Source: Dyella solisilvae
Lineage (GTDB): Bacteria; Pseudomonadota; Gammaproteobacteria; Xanthomonadales; Rhodanobacteraceae
DNA: 64,000 bases
Direction: 5' to 3'
NCBI RefSeq assembly: GCF_003351225.1
Contig: NZ_QQSY01000001.1
Span: 1,462,824 to 1,526,823 of the forward strand
Of this stretch, positions 25,619 to 35,963 are shown piece after piece (the stretch's first letter is position 1; every line of letters begins with the position of its first letter). The notes below the pieces were generated by a model, which was given only the letters and a program-made list of their open reading frames with translations, was not told the origin of the DNA and ran no database searches. The position numbers and the translations under genes are program-made.

Positions 25619-26668
25619 ATGACGACGCTGTTTGTCACGGGAGGCGCGGGCTTCATTGGCGCCAATTTCGTACTTCAAGCCATCGCGGCAGGATCGCGGG
25701 TGGTCAACCTGGACAAACTGACCTACGCCGGGAATCTCGACACCCTGCACTCGCTTCAGGGCAACGGGCGGCATACGTTCATACAAGGGGATATCGGTGA
25801 CCGGACCCTCGTAACCCGCCTGCTGCGGGAACATCAGCCGACCGTCATCGTCAACTTTGCCGCCGAGTCCCATGTGGATCGCTCCATCGACGGTCCGGCC
25901 GCCTTCGTCGAGACTAATGTGGTCGGGACCCTCGGGCTACTCGAATGTGCCCGCGATTACTGGCGAGCCCTTGCCGAAGATGCCCGCCCCGCCTTTCGGT
26001 TCCTCCATGTATCCACCGACGAGGTCTACGGCTCGCTTGGCGCCGACGGCAAGTTCACAGAACAAACGCCCTATGCTCCCAACTCCCCGTACTCAGCGTC
26101 CAAGGCTGCATCTGACCATTTGGTTCGTGCCTTCCACCATACCTACGGCCTGCCAACGCTGACGACCAACTGCTCCAATAACTACGGGCCGTTCCAGTTC
26201 CCAGAAAAGTTGATTCCGCTGGTGATCCAAAAAGCCCTGGCCGGCGAACCCCTGCCGGTCTATGGCGATGGGTTGAACATTCGCGACTGGCTATTCGTCG
26301 GTGACCATTGCAGCGCCATCAGCCGCGTGCTGGAAGCCGGCCGCATCGGCGAGACGTACAACGTCGGCGGTAACGCGGAGCGTGAAAACATCACCGTGGT
26401 CAAGGCCATTTGCAGCCTGCTCGACGTGCACCGCCCACTGGCCGACGGTCGCCCACGCGAATCGCTCATCACCTACGTCAGGGACCGCCCCGGCCACGAC
26501 CGGCGCTATGCCATCGATTCCAGCAAACTGCAGAGTGAACTGGGCTGGAAGCCGACGCAGACGTTTGAAAGTGGCATCGCCGCTACCGTGGACTGGTATC
26601 TGAGCAACCAGCCGTGGGTCGGCCGCGTGCTGGACGGCAGCTACCGCATGGAGAGGCTGGGCTCATGA
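25619..26668 (+). CDS. rmlB: dTDP-glucose 4,6-dehydratase
   Basis: 349 residues with [12 protein letters not shown] at the N-terminus, the STDEVYG segment and [10 protein letters not shown] carrying the catalytic Tyr and Lys. It removes water from dTDP-glucose in the second step of dTDP-L-rhamnose synthesis. The ATG at 25619 is preceded by GAGG; the longer frame upstream runs into the divergent metB promoter region. First gene of an rmlBACD operon, the gene order known from Xanthomonas. The 160 bases to metB must hold the divergent promoters, but I cannot place convincing hexamers. Confidence 0.97.
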   Translation: MTTLFVTGGAGFIGANFVLQAIAAGSRVVNLDKLTYAGNLDTLHSLQGNGRHTFIQGDIGDRTLVTRLLREHQPTVIVNFAAESHVDRSIDGPAAFVETNVVGTLGLLECARDYWRALAEDARPAFRFLHVSTDEVYGSLGADGKFTEQTPYAPNSPYSASKAASDHLVRAFHHTYGLPTLTTNCSNNYGPFQFPEKLIPLVIQKALAGEPLPVYGDGLNIRDWLFVGDHCSAISRVLEAGRIGETYNVGGNAERENITVVKAICSLLDVHRPLADGRPRESLITYVRDRPGHDRRYAIDSSKLQSELGWKPTQTFESGIAATVDWYLSNQPWVGRVLDGSYRMERLGS

Positions 26669-27552
26669 GCACCACGAAAGGCATCATCCTGGCGGGAGGC
26701 TCCGGCACCCGGTTGTATCCAATCACGCAGGCCATCAGCAAGCAGCTGCTGCCGGTCTATGACAAGCCGATGATCTATTACCCCTTGGCCACGCTGATGC
26801 TGGCCGGGATTCGCGACGTGCTGGTGATCAACACGCCGCACGAACAAGCCCTGTTCCAGCGGTTGCTGGGGGACGGCAGCCAATGGGGCATCAACATCAC
26901 TTATGCTGTACAGCCATCTCCAGATGGCCTCGCTCAGGCCTTTGTCATAGGCAGAGATTTTGTCGGCAACAACGGTAGTTGCCTGGTCCTCGGTGACAAC
27001 ATCTTCTACGGCGTTGGGCTCACCGAACGCATGAAGCGTGCTGCGGCCCGTGAACAAGGGGCCACGGTGTTTGGCTATTGGGTAAAGGACCCCGAGCGTT
27101 ACGGCGTGGCCGAATTCGATGGCAACGGCAAGGTTGTCGGCCTGGAAGAAAAGCCCGCCATGCCCAAGTCGCACTATGCCGTGACGGGACTGTACTTCTA
27201 TGACAATCGGGCACCTGAATTTGCCAGGAATTTGAAGCCATCGCCGCGCGGCGAGCTGGAGATCACCGACCTCAACCGTTGCTACCTCAACGACGATTCG
27301 CTGCATCTTGAGCAGTTGGGCCGCGGCTATGCGTGGCTTGATACAGGCACGCATGAGTCCCTGATGGAAGCTGGCGATTACATCCAGACTATTGAGAACC
27401 GCCAGGGCCTCAAGGTCTGCTGCCCGGAAGAAGTCGCCTACGTCAACAAGTGGATCGATGCCGAACAAATGCTGCGACTTGCCGCGCCACTCGCCAAGAC
27501 GGGCTACGGACAATACCTCCAGAATCTGGTCAAGCAGGGTTACGTCGGATGA
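26665..27552 (+). CDS. rmlA: Glucose-1-phosphate thymidylyltransferase
   Basis: 295 residues. The nucleotidyltransferase signature [30 protein letters not shown] spans residues 11-40, and the GDNIFYG metal site follows. Makes dTDP-glucose, the first step of the rhamnose pathway. ATGA overlap with rmlB shows translational coupling. Length and motifs are those of a standard RmlA, with no oddities. Confidence 0.97.
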   Translation: MSTTKGIILAGGSGTRLYPITQAISKQLLPVYDKPMIYYPLATLMLAGIRDVLVINTPHEQALFQRLLGDGSQWGINITYAVQPSPDGLAQAFVIGRDFVGNNGSCLVLGDNIFYGVGLTERMKRAAAREQGATVFGYWVKDPERYGVAEFDGNGKVVGLEEKPAMPKSHYAVTGLYFYDNRAPEFARNLKPSPRGELEITDLNRCYLNDDSLHLEQLGRGYAWLDTGTHESLMEAGDYIQTIENRQGLKVCCPEEVAYVNKWIDAEQMLRLAAPLAKTGYGQYLQNLVKQGYVG

Positions 27553-28106
27553 AATTCATCGAAACGTCCCTGCCAGGCTGTGTCGTAATCGAACCACAAG
27601 TGTTTGGTGACTCGCGTGGCTTCTTCTACGAGAGCTACAACGAAGCGAAGTATCGCGAAGCGCGCATTGTCAGAAAGTTTGTGCAATCGAATGTGTCCCG
27701 CTCGGCACGCGGCGTGCTGCGCGGCCTGCATTACCAATGGCCTCAACCACAGGGCAAGCTCGTCAGCGTCCTGGAGGGGGAAGTCTACGACGTGGCCGTG
27801 GATATTCGACGCGGATCGCCAACTTTCGGACAGTGGACCGGCGTAATGCTCACCGCGGAGAACCATCGGCATTTCTGGATTCCCGAGGGCTTCGCCCACG
27901 GCTTCTGTGTGCTTTCCGAGTTCGCGACATTCTCTTACCAATGCACGGACCTCTACGACGCGAAAGCGGACGGCAGTGTCCGCTGGAACGACGCTGCCAT
28001 TGGCATCGATTGGCCGATTGGCGAACCACTGCTATCGGACAAAGATCGCAACGCGCCTGCGCTCGCTGAAGTACCGCAGGATCGCCTGCCGGAGTACCGT
28101 CCTTGA
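27549..28106 (+). CDS. rmlC: dTDP-4-dehydrorhamnose 3,5-epimerase
   Basis: 185 residues of cupin fold. [11 protein letters not shown] with the catalytic His, and the later IPEGFAHGF, are the family landmarks. Epimerises the 3 and 5 carbons of the 4-keto sugar. Starts on the ATGA overlap with rmlA and ends on a TTGA overlap with rmlD, so the four rml genes are translated as a chain. Confidence 0.97.
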   Translation: MKFIETSLPGCVVIEPQVFGDSRGFFYESYNEAKYREARIVRKFVQSNVSRSARGVLRGLHYQWPQPQGKLVSVLEGEVYDVAVDIRRGSPTFGQWTGVMLTAENHRHFWIPEGFAHGFCVLSEFATFSYQCTDLYDAKADGSVRWNDAAIGIDWPIGEPLLSDKDRNAPALAEVPQDRLPEYRP

Positions 28107-29038
28107 AGATCCTGTTGCTGGGAGCCAACGGCCAGCTTGGCCGCACATTTCTGGGCCACGGCGGCCTGGCAGCACGCGGCAAGGTTGTGGCCGCCAGCCG
28201 TGACGGCAGCCTGGTCGATGGCTGCCGCGGCATGGTCGCCGATCTTTCGGCCCCGGAAACGCTCCAAGCGTTACTGAACAGCGAACACCCGGACGTCATT
28301 GTCAACGCCGCCGCCTATACCGCCGTCGATCGCGCGGAACAGGAAGAGGCGTTGGCCACACGCATCAATGCCGAGGCTGTTGGCGAGCTGGCCCGCTGGG
28401 CTCATGCGCATGGCGCACTGCTGGTCCACTATTCAACCGACTATGTGTTTGCGGGCGACGCCAGCCAGCCCTATGACGAAGATGCCGCTGTAGCACCTAC
28501 GGGTGCCTATGGCCGCAGCAAGCTGGCCGGCGAAGAGGCCTTGGCTGCGAGCGGTGCCCCGCACTTCAATTTCCGTACTGCCTGGGTCTACTCCCCGGTA
28601 GGCCATAACTTCCTACGTACGATGTTGCGCCTTGGCGGCGAGCGCGACGAACTGCGAGTGGTAGCGGACCAGGTCGGCAGCCCCACGGATACGTCGCTGA
28701 TCGTCGAGGGCACGCTGGCCGCCATCGACCGCTGGCAGAGTGCCGATGCAAACGGCCGCAAGGCGCTGGAAGGGACTTACCATCTGACCGCCAGCGGCCA
28801 GACCAGCTGGCATGGATTCGCTACAGCGCTCCTCCAGCAGGCTGCACAAAGGGGCCTGCTGGCGAGGGCGCCGGTGGTTCATGCAATTCGCACCAGCGAG
28901 TACCCAACGCCGGCCCGGCGCCCAGCCTATTCAGTGCTCGACAACTCCCGCTTTGGGCGTACGTTTGGCTATGCCCTGCCCGACTGGCGGGCAGGCCTGG
29001 AACGTACGCTCGATGCGGTCATCCACTCCCACGGCTGA
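28103..29038 (+). CDS. rmlD: dTDP-4-dehydrorhamnose reductase
   Basis: 311 residues with the Rossmann motif GANGQLGRTF, STDYVFAG, and YGRSKLAGE holding the catalytic Tyr-Lys pair. Completes dTDP-L-rhamnose. The start is TTG at 28103 overlapping the rmlC TGA, with GGAG eight bases upstream. A rare start in a coupled position may lower RmlD relative to the other three proteins (inference). Confidence 0.95.
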   Translation: MKILLLGANGQLGRTFLGHGGLAARGKVVAASRDGSLVDGCRGMVADLSAPETLQALLNSEHPDVIVNAAAYTAVDRAEQEEALATRINAEAVGELARWAHAHGALLVHYSTDYVFAGDASQPYDEDAAVAPTGAYGRSKLAGEEALAASGAPHFNFRTAWVYSPVGHNFLRTMLRLGGERDELRVVADQVGSPTDTSLIVEGTLAAIDRWQSADANGRKALEGTYHLTASGQTSWHGFATALLQQAAQRGLLARAPVVHAIRTSEYPTPARRPAYSVLDNSRFGRTFGYALPDWRAGLERTLDAVIHSHG

Positions 29039-29044
29039 GACGCC

Positions 29045-30457
29045 ATGCTCATCCCACTTATCCTCAGCGGGGGCAGCGGCACCAGGCTATGGCCCATTTC
29101 CCGCAAGAATCTTCCCAAGCAGTTCCTGTCCCTCACGGGCAACGAGACGCTTTTCCAGCAGACGACTCAGCGTTCCATGGGCCTGGAGGAAGTGGCGGCC
29201 CCCATCGTCGTTGCCAGCGACGGCCACCGCTTCCTGGCCGCCGAGCAGCTTCAGGAGCTGAAGATCGAAGGGGCCAGCATCCTGCTGGAACCCATGGCCC
29301 GCAATACGGCGCCAGCGATCGCTGTCGGTGCGATGCAGGCCATGGCCCGCAACACCGATGCCATCATTCTCGTGCTTCCGGCTGACCATCTGATCGGTGA
29401 CAACGAATCGTTCCGCACCGCCGTAGCCAAGGCGCTCCCGCTGGCCGAAATGGGCTGGCTGGTGACATTTGGCATTCGTCCGGACCGCCCGGAAACCGGC
29501 TTTGGCTATATCCGCCGAGGCGAGCCATTGGAGAACGCGGCCTTCCAGGTCGCGCAGTTCGTGGAAAAGCCCAAGCTGGACGTCGCCACGCACTACTTGG
29601 CCAGCGGCGAGTATGACTGGAACTCGGGCATGTTCATGTTCCGCGCTTCACGTTATCTGGAAGAGCTCGGCCTGCACGCGCCAGCCATGCTACAGGCGGC
29701 GCAGGCGGCCTTCGACAAGGCAATCGCCGATCTAGATTTTGTCCGCCTCGATGCGGAAGCGTTCTCCTCGGCCCCTAACGTTTCCATTGACTATGCCGTG
29801 ATGGAAAAAACCACCCGCGCCGCCCTCGTGCCGGTAAGCTGCGAGTGGTCGGATATCGGCTCATGGGACGCGCTTTGGCTTGCAGCAGACAAAGATGTCA
29901 ATGGCAATCACCTTGAGGGTGACGTGATTGCAATGGACACCAAGGGCTCCCTCATCCGGTCGCACGACCGGCATCTCGTAGCCACGGTGGGGCTGGAGGA
30001 CATCATCGTCGTCACCACGCCGGACGCCACGCTTGTCGCACGACGAGACGCCTCGCAAGACGTCAAGAAGATCGTGGAAGAGTTGAAGTCCGCTGGACGT
30101 ACCGAGCACGACCTGCACCGGGCGGTTCGCCGCCCATGGGGCATGTTTGACTCGTTGGAAAGCGGTGACCGCTTCCAGGTCAAGCGCATTGTCGTGAAGC
30201 CCGGCGCTTCGCTAAGCTTGCAAATGCACCATCACCGCGCCGAGCACTGGATCGTCGTCAAGGGCGTCGCGGAAGTCACGTGTGATGACAAGGTGTTCCT
30301 GCTGGCAGAAAACCAGAGCACCTATTTGCCTTTGGGCAGCAAGCACCGGCTGCGAAATCCAGGCAAGGTGCCTGTCGAGCTCATTGAAGTACAGTCAGGC
30401 AGCTACCTCGGCGAAGACGACATCGTTCGCTTCGACGACGTCTACGGACGCGCATAA
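29045..30457 (+). CDS. manC: Mannose-1-phosphate guanylyltransferase / mannose-6-phosphate isomerase
   Basis: 470 residues, bifunctional. The N-terminal guanylyltransferase opens with LSGGSGTRLWPISRKNLPKQF; the C-terminal type II isomerase is a cupin with LSLQMHHHRAEHWIVVKG. It converts fructose-6-P to mannose-6-P and mannose-1-P to GDP-mannose. In Xanthomonas the same gene is called xanB. It lies six bases after rmlD on the same strand and faces the phosphomannomutase gene, which supplies the intervening step. Confidence 0.95.
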   Translation: MLIPLILSGGSGTRLWPISRKNLPKQFLSLTGNETLFQQTTQRSMGLEEVAAPIVVASDGHRFLAAEQLQELKIEGASILLEPMARNTAPAIAVGAMQAMARNTDAIILVLPADHLIGDNESFRTAVAKALPLAEMGWLVTFGIRPDRPETGFGYIRRGEPLENAAFQVAQFVEKPKLDVATHYLASGEYDWNSGMFMFRASRYLEELGLHAPAMLQAAQAAFDKAIADLDFVRLDAEAFSSAPNVSIDYAVMEKTTRAALVPVSCEWSDIGSWDALWLAADKDVNGNHLEGDVIAMDTKGSLIRSHDRHLVATVGLEDIIVVTTPDATLVARRDASQDVKKIVEELKSAGRTEHDLHRAVRRPWGMFDSLESGDRFQVKRIVVKPGASLSLQMHHHRAEHWIVVKGVAEVTCDDKVFLLAENQSTYLPLGSKHRLRNPGKVPVELIEVQSGSYLGEDDIVRFDDVYGRA

Positions 30458-30533
30458 GAGCGTTACCCTCATCGCCAGCCGGGTTCGCTGCAAAGTACGT
30501 CCCGTCAACTCGCCATTGCTTGAGAGTGGAATG

Positions 30534-30560
30534 AAAAGGGCCCCATGTGGGCCCTTGTTC
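30534..30560. terminator. Bidirectional terminator between manC and manB
   Basis: Perfect eight-base stem AAGGGCCC / GGGCCCTT with a CATGT loop. T-rich sequence follows in both directions, with a clean TTTTCATT in the reverse sense. It sits one base past the manB stop and 77 bases past manC. Confidence 0.85.
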
Positions 30561-31902
30561 ATTGCTGGATCAAGGCGGATAGCTCACGGGTCTTCGCCCT
30601 CATCAATTCGGCATCCCCACGCGACTCCACATTAAGGCGCAGCAACGGCTCCGTATTGGATGAGCGAAGATTGAACCGCCAAACGCCAAGATCGGCACTT
30701 ATGCCGTCGATGTGTTCGATGGATGGATTCTGCCCGGCGAAATGTTCCAACACCTTTGCGACAGCGGCCCTTGCATCTTCCACCACGAAGTTGATCTCGC
30801 CGCTGCACGGATAGGCGGCCATGCGCTCGGCCAGCATGTCGGCCAGGCTGACAGCGGTCTTGGAGATTCGCTCGGCGATCAGCAACCAGGGAATCATGCC
30901 CGAGTCACAATAGGCGAATTCACGAAAGTAGTGGTGGGCACTCATCTCGCCGCCATACACGGCGTTCTCGGCCCGCATCCGCTCCTTGATGAAAGCATGG
31001 CCAGTCTTGCTCTCGATAGGCACGCCTCCGGCCAGCCTGACCATCTCGATGGTGTTCCAAATCAGCCGCGGATCGTGAATGACTTTGGCGCCCGGGTGCT
31101 TGTGTAGCAACTGAGCGGCAAGTAGACCAACAATGTAGTAGCCCTCGATGAACTCACCCTGCGCATCGAACAGGAAACAACGGTCGAAGTCTCCGTCCCA
31201 TGCAACACCGAAGTCCGCGCCATGCCTGCGAACAGCATCAGCCGTGGCGGCCCGGTTCTCCGGCAACAGTGGATTCGGAATGCCGTTGGGAAAGCTGCCG
31301 TCTGGTTCGTGATGAATACGGATGAATTCCAGCGGCAGGTTCGCCGCCAGCAGGTCAATTACCCCACCGGCGGCACCGTTACCGGCATTGGCCACGATCT
31401 TGAGGGGCCGCATGGCTTCAGCGTCAATGTATCCGAGCAGATGGCGGATATAGGCTGATTTATCGTGGTTGTGAGTTATCTTGCCGCACGCGGTCGATAT
31501 CGGACCAAACTCATTTCGCTCGACCATGCTCTCAATGTCGCGCAGCCCGGTATCACCACTGATGGGTCGCGCGCCCTCGCGGACCAACTTCATGCCGTTG
31601 TAGTCGATGGGATTGTGGCTTGCGGTCACCATGATGCCCCCGGCCACCTGCCGGTGAAACGTGTGGAAATAGACCTCCTCCGTGCCACACAAGCCAATAT
31701 CGATGACGTCGCGCCCTTCGTCGATCAGTCCACGGATGACGGACTTCGCCAATGCCGGGCTGTCACGACGGATGTCGAAACCGACGACGACGGCACCTGT
31801 ACCCACTGTGCGCGCAAACGCCCGTCCCAACCGATAGGCAATGTCTTCGTTGAGTTCATCGGGCACGCGGCCACGGATGTCGTAAGCCTTGAAGCACTTC
31901 AT
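30559..31902 (-). CDS. manB: Phosphomannomutase / phosphoglucomutase
   Basis: 447 residues from the ATG at 31902 ([11 protein letters not shown]), the usual start for this family; the frame is open upstream to 32022 but that part has no family likeness. The phosphoserine loop is TASHNP, the metal loop DGDFDR and the sugar-binding loop [10 protein letters not shown]. It interconverts 6-phospho and 1-phospho hexoses for both GDP-mannose and the glucose-1-P that feeds RmlA; the Xanthomonas counterpart is XanA. No strong ribosome site is visible. The 10-base inverted repeat about 100 bases upstream may be regulatory. Confidence 0.93.
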   Translation of the reverse strand: MKCFKAYDIRGRVPDELNEDIAYRLGRAFARTVGTGAVVVGFDIRRDSPALAKSVIRGLIDEGRDVIDIGLCGTEEVYFHTFHRQVAGGIMVTASHNPIDYNGMKLVREGARPISGDTGLRDIESMVERNEFGPISTACGKITHNHDKSAYIRHLLGYIDAEAMRPLKIVANAGNGAAGGVIDLLAANLPLEFIRIHHEPDGSFPNGIPNPLLPENRAATADAVRRHGADFGVAWDGDFDRCFLFDAQGEFIEGYYIVGLLAAQLLHKHPGAKVIHDPRLIWNTIEMVRLAGGVPIESKTGHAFIKERMRAENAVYGGEMSAHHYFREFAYCDSGMIPWLLIAERISKTAVSLADMLAERMAAYPCSGEINFVVEDARAAVAKVLEHFAGQNPSIEHIDGISADLGVWRFNLRSSNTEPLLRLNVESRGDAELMRAKTRELSALIQQ

Positions 31903-32528
31903 GAGCAGTCGTCGCAACGAAGGGGCGTGGGATTCTATAGCCTTGGTCGCCCAACTACGCCAGAACGCGGCCTTCTTGATCGCAAAGATTAAAGTCGGTA
32001 ACGCATTAATTAATACAATCAATGCGTTACAAAACCAGGCTGGCGGGAAAAATCAGTAGCCCGTGCTCTGCTGACGCCTCGTTCAGGGGAAATTGGGAAC
32101 AAAGTCTGTGTTGCCCGAGGCAATCCGACCTGGTCCCATTCCCGTCCGCCCTGCGTTCAGCCGTTACCCGTCCGTTGCGCACTTGCAGAATGCCTAAGCA
32201 CTTGCAGAGTGCCATCGACCTTCTACGTTGCCGCCCTGCACATAGCCGGTACATCGGTATTTTGATCTTCCGTTATGAATTTGGTGGTCACCGATCAGCT
32301 CGCTTGGCACGCAGTGCGGCGGCGAGTTCCGCTTTGAGCTTCGCGCGCACAGTCGTCATGGCACGCCCTGGTTGCTCTTTTGGTCCCTGAGGCAGGGTGC
32401 CGCCCCCAAGATCGTCCGCGACCGACTGAAGGTTCGCTGGATTCGCGGCATCCTGGTCGAGGACTGGATTCAAATCAAACCACGCTCGAATAAAGAGCTC
32501 CTGATCGAGCGTATCAATGGCCCCGGTT
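31903..32528. other. Intergenic stretch between manB and the IS element
   Basis: It contains the inverted repeat at 31998-32030 and a reverse-strand open fragment (about 32288-32525, reading ...DTLDQELFIRAWFDLNPVLDQD...) that is cut by the IS end at 32529. I do not recognise the fragment and find no matching continuation beyond the IS. The other short frames here look like noise. Confidence 0.45.
31998..32030. promoter_or_regulatory. Perfect 10-bp inverted repeat upstream of manB
   Basis: GTAACGCATT and AATGCGTTAC separated by 13 AT-rich bases (AATTAATACAATC). The AT-rich spacer stands out in this GC-rich genome and lies about 95-130 bases upstream of the manB ATG, where a promoter and operator are expected. 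A transcription-factor site is the simplest reading. Confidence 0.45.
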
Positions 32529-32596
32529 CGACGTCCCCCCGCTTTTGGGTAGCACGGCGATTTGGAGTCCAATCCCCCAACTGACGGAGATTGGAC

Positions 32597-32860
32597 GTGA
32601 AGAAGCGTTTTTCCGAAGAGCAGATCATCGGCTTCCTACGAGAGGCCGAAGCCGGCGTGGCGGTAAAGGACCTGTGCCGCAAGCACGGTTTCAGCGAAGC
32701 CTCGTACTACCTGTGGCGCAGCAAGTTCGGTGGCATGACGGTGCCTGAAGCCAGGCGGCTGAAGGAACTGGAGGCCGAGAACACGCGGCTGAAGAAGCTG
32801 CCGGCCGAGTCGATGCTGGAAATTGAGATCACCTGCGAGGCGCTGCGAAAAAAGTGGTGA
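32597..32860 (+). CDS. IS3-family transposase OrfA
   Basis: 87 residues from a GTG with GGAG eight bases upstream. The helix-turn-helix reads [17 protein letters not shown]...[20 protein letters not shown], followed by a leucine-zipper-like [14 protein letters not shown]. Near its end the heptamer A-AAA-AAG (32847-32853 region) sits in the correct frame for a -1 ribosomal slip into orfB. OrfA alone binds the ends; the slip makes the OrfAB transposase. Confidence 0.88.
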   Translation: MKKRFSEEQIIGFLREAEAGVAVKDLCRKHGFSEASYYLWRSKFGGMTVPEARRLKELEAENTRLKKLPAESMLEIEITCEALRKKW

Positions 32861-33672
32861 CCGCACCAGCACGACGGCTGCTGGTGCGGCAGATGACGAG
32901 CCAAGGACTGAGCGAGCGCCGTGCGCTGACGGTGGTGCGCAGGAGTGCCAGTGCGTATCGCTACGAGACGCGCCCGGACCGCAACATGGCGCTTCGGCAA
33001 CGGATCATGGCCTTGGCGCAGCGACACAAGCGCTACGGCGTGGGAATGATCTACCTGAAGCTGCGGCAGGAGGGGCTGCTGGTGAACTACAAGCGTGTGG
33101 AGCGGCTGTATCAGGACGCGAAGCTGCAGGTGCGCCGGCGCAAACGCAAGAAGGTGCCTGCGGGCGAACGGCAGCCCCTGTTCCGACCGACGGCACCCAA
33201 CGAGGTCTGGTCGATGGACTTCGTGTTCGATCGGACCGCCGAGGGCCGCGTCATCAAATGCCTGACGGTTGTCGATGACGCCACCCACGAAGCGGTCGTC
33301 ATCGAGGTCGAGCGGGCAATCTCCGGCACGGGTGTGACGCGTGTGCTGGATCGCCTGGCGCTCAGCCGTGGCCTACCCAAGGTGATTCGCAGCGACAACG
33401 GCAAGGAGTTCTGCGGCAGAGCCATGGTCACCTGGGCGCATGAACGTGGTGTGCAGCTTCGTTTGATTGAACCCGGTAAGCCGAACCAGAACGCCTATAT
33501 CGAATCGTTCAACGGCCGCTTTCGCGACGAATGCCTCAACGAGCACTGGTTCCCCAGTCTGCTTCACGCCCGCACGGAGATCGAATCATGGCGTCGGGAG
33601 TACAACGAGGAGCGACGCAAGAAGGCGTTGGGCGCGCTGACGCCCGCCGCCTACGCCGAGCAGCTAAAGTAA
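32854..33672 (+). CDS. IS3-family transposase OrfB (DDE integrase core)
   Basis: 272 residues with a complete rve catalytic domain: first Asp in WSMDFVFD, second in IRSDNGKEF, and Glu in [12 protein letters not shown] with 35 residues between the second Asp and the Glu (the D-35-E rule). The GTG at 32854 overlaps the orfA end in the -1 frame, so the active product is most likely the frameshifted OrfAB fusion. No stops or missing catalytic residues, so the element appears functional. Confidence 0.92.
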   Translation: MVTAPARRLLVRQMTSQGLSERRALTVVRRSASAYRYETRPDRNMALRQRIMALAQRHKRYGVGMIYLKLRQEGLLVNYKRVERLYQDAKLQVRRRKRKKVPAGERQPLFRPTAPNEVWSMDFVFDRTAEGRVIKCLTVVDDATHEAVVIEVERAISGTGVTRVLDRLALSRGLPKVIRSDNGKEFCGRAMVTWAHERGVQLRLIEPGKPNQNAYIESFNGRFRDECLNEHWFPSLLHARTEIESWRREYNEERRKKALGALTPAAYAEQLK

Positions 33673-33896
33673 CCCCGGGCTCCAATTCGTCCCGCTACTG
33701 AAAGCGGGGGGACGTCGCATCCATAGCATGACGCTGCTCAATTTAAGGCGCAGAAGATGCGAGAACCGCAACGGGCGAAATTAGAAGGTCTAGAGGACAA
33801 AATAACGTCAGTTACACGCCATACGGAATCTTCATCAGTGGACTTGGATATCCCCACGAATCGAAGGGAACCCGACCTGAGAGGACTTGACCGCAT

Positions 33897-33965
33897 GTTG
33901 GATCAACTATTGTGCCCGCCACGATGCCCAGTTGGTCCAACTATTAACCAGTTGGACCAACTATT
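33897..33965. repeat. Three copies of a palindromic 15-mer GTTGGNNCAACTATT
   Basis: Copies start at 33897, 33931 and 33951. The core AGTTGG-N-CCAACT of the last two is a near-perfect 13-base palindrome, with T in one centre and A in the other. They lie 37-105 bases beyond the glmS stop and 180 bases past the IS end. No gene reads away from them, so their purpose is unclear; paired operators of a lost gene are possible. Confidence 0.6.
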
Positions 33966-34001
33966 TCCAATTACCAATTCTGCCGTCACAGCTGCCAGCC
34001 C

Positions 34002-35831
34002 TTATTCCACCGTCACCGATTTGGCCAGGTTGCGCGGCTGGTCAACGTCGGTGCCGCGAAGTACGGCGACGTGGTAGGCGAGCAACTGCAGGGGGACGGT
34101 GAACACCGCCGGGGCGATGAAGTCGCCGCCGCCGTTGATGCGCAGCGTGACGCCGCGGGCGCCGTGGTTTTCCAGGCTGGCTTCGCCATCGGCGAACACC
34201 AGCAGTTCGCCGCCGCGGGCGCGGACTTCCTGCAGGTTGGACTTGAGCTTGTCCAGCAGGGGGCCGTTCGGGGCCACGGCGATCACCGGCATGTCCTCGT
34301 CCACCAGCGCCAGCGGGCCATGCTTGAGCTCGCCGGCCGGATAGGCCTCGGCGTGGATATAGGAGATTTCCTTGAGCTTGAGCGAGCCCTCCAGCGCCAC
34401 CGGGTACTGCACGCCACGGCCGAGGAACAGCGCATGCTGGCGATGGATCAGGTGCTCGGCCAGGGCGATGACCTGGGGTTCGAGCTTGAGTGCGTTCTCG
34501 ATAGCCCGCGGCATGTGCTGCAGCTGGGTGCACAGGTCGATATAGCGCCCCCGCTCGAGGCCCCGTTGCTGCGCCAGGTGCAGGGTCAGCAACGCAAGCG
34601 CCGCGAGCTGGGTGGTGAACGCCTTGGTGGAGGCGACGCCGATTTCCGGGCCGGCACGCGTCATCAGCTTGAGGTCGGCCTCACGCACCACTGAAGACTC
34701 GGGCACGTTGCAGATGGCCAGCGTGCCCAGGTAGCCGCGACGGCGCGACTCGCGCATCGCCGCCAGCGTGTCGGCGGTTTCGCCGGACTGGGAGATGGCC
34801 ACGAACAGGGTGCCGTCGGGCACCACGGCTTCGCGATAGCGGTATTCGCTGGCCACTTCGACGCTCACCGGCAGGCGCGCGTGCTCCTCCAGCCAGTACT
34901 TGGCCACCAGGCCGGCGTGATAGCTGGTGCCGCAGGCGATGATGTGCACGCCGCGAACCCTGGTCAGCAGTTCGTCGCCGTCCACGCCGAAGATGCTGGG
35001 CAGCACGCCGTGCGGACCAATGCGTGCCTCCAGCGTCGCCGCGACCGCGTTGGGCTGCTCGAAGATTTCCTTCTGCATGTAGTGGCGGAATTCCCCGCGC
35101 TCCACTGCATCGGCCGAAAGCTCGCTTTCGTGGACGGATCGCTGGACGCGCTCGCCGTCGAGCGAGTAGATCGCCACGCTGTCGCGCGTGATGTCGGCGA
35201 CATCGTCCTCGTCGAGGTAGATGATCTTGTTGGTGACCTGGATCAGCGCCTGCGCATCCGATCCCAGGAAATGCTCGCCGATACCCACGCCCACCAGCAG
35301 TGGCGCACCGTGGCGGGCGCCAACCACGCGGCCCGGCTCCTTGCTGCTCACCACGGCGATGGCATAGGCGCCTTCCAGTTCGCGCACCGTTGCCAGCACG
35401 GCTTCGCGCAGGCCCAGTCCCGATTCCATGTGTTCGTTGATCAGCGCGGCCATCACCTCGGTGTCCGTTTCCGACGTGAACTCGTGGCCGCGCGCCTGCA
35501 GGTCAGCACGCAAGGCGGCGTAGTTTTCGATGATGCCGTTGTGCACCAGCGCCACGCTGCCGGCCATGTGCGGATGGGCATTGGCCTCATTCGGCACGCC
35601 GTGGGTCGCCCAGCGCGTGTGGGCGATACCGGTGCTGCCGGGGAACGGATCGGCCAGGTACAGCGACTCCATCTCGCGCACCTTGCCCTTGGCGCGTACG
35701 CGATGGATCTCGCCGCGATCGAGCACGGCCAGTCCAGCGGAGTCATACCCGCGGTATTCCAGCGCCTTGAGTCCGACGATAAGCAGCGGCGCCACATCAC
35801 GCTGGGCGGCGGCAGCAACGATTCCACACAT
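34002..35831 (-). CDS. glmS: Glutamine-fructose-6-phosphate aminotransferase (isomerising)
   Basis: 609 residues, the canonical length. Cys2 of MCGIV is the glutaminase nucleophile once Met is removed. Two SIS domains follow (GTSYHAG; SQSGETADT), and the protein ends AKSVTVE, as GlmS proteins do. Makes glucosamine-6-P for peptidoglycan and LPS. AGGAG precedes the ATG. No glmS ribozyme is expected or seen. Confidence 0.98.
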   Translation of the reverse strand: MCGIVAAAAQRDVAPLLIVGLKALEYRGYDSAGLAVLDRGEIHRVRAKGKVREMESLYLADPFPGSTGIAHTRWATHGVPNEANAHPHMAGSVALVHNGIIENYAALRADLQARGHEFTSETDTEVMAALINEHMESGLGLREAVLATVRELEGAYAIAVVSSKEPGRVVGARHGAPLLVGVGIGEHFLGSDAQALIQVTNKIIYLDEDDVADITRDSVAIYSLDGERVQRSVHESELSADAVERGEFRHYMQKEIFEQPNAVAATLEARIGPHGVLPSIFGVDGDELLTRVRGVHIIACGTSYHAGLVAKYWLEEHARLPVSVEVASEYRYREAVVPDGTLFVAISQSGETADTLAAMRESRRRGYLGTLAICNVPESSVVREADLKLMTRAGPEIGVASTKAFTTQLAALALLTLHLAQQRGLERGRYIDLCTQLQHMPRAIENALKLEPQVIALAEHLIHRQHALFLGRGVQYPVALEGSLKLKEISYIHAEAYPAGELKHGPLALVDEDMPVIAVAPNGPLLDKLKSNLQEVRARGGELLVFADGEASLENHGARGVTLRINGGGDFIAPAVFTVPLQLLAYHVAVLRGTDVDQPRNLAKSVTVE

Positions 35832-35963
35832 AAGCTGTTACTCCTTCGAACTGGGCGCGAACCACTCGATCGCGGGCTGCGACTTTGGACGCGCGCAATT
35901 TCAACAAGCTTTCATGGCGAAGGATGGGCGACGTTCCATCGTTGGCACATCGCCCCACGCCGA

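Larger units (their letters stand above)
32529..33717 (+). mobile_element. Intact IS3-family insertion sequence (IS407-like group)
   Basis: About 1.19 kb. The left end begins CGACGTCCCCCCGCTTT and the right end carries its exact complement; similarity continues inward for about 40 bases (TTGGAGTCC versus TTGGAGCCC). Two overlapping genes, orfA and orfB, fill it. I could not find a convincing target duplication next to these ends, so the outer limits may be off by a few bases or the copy may have recombined. Confidence 0.82.

Noticed and set aside
33718-34001. Possible Tn7-type attachment site at the 3' end of glmS
   Set aside because: The site downstream of glmS is the classic Tn7 target, but I see no Tn7-like ends or tns genes; the only element nearby is an IS3 with unrelated ends 285 bases away.
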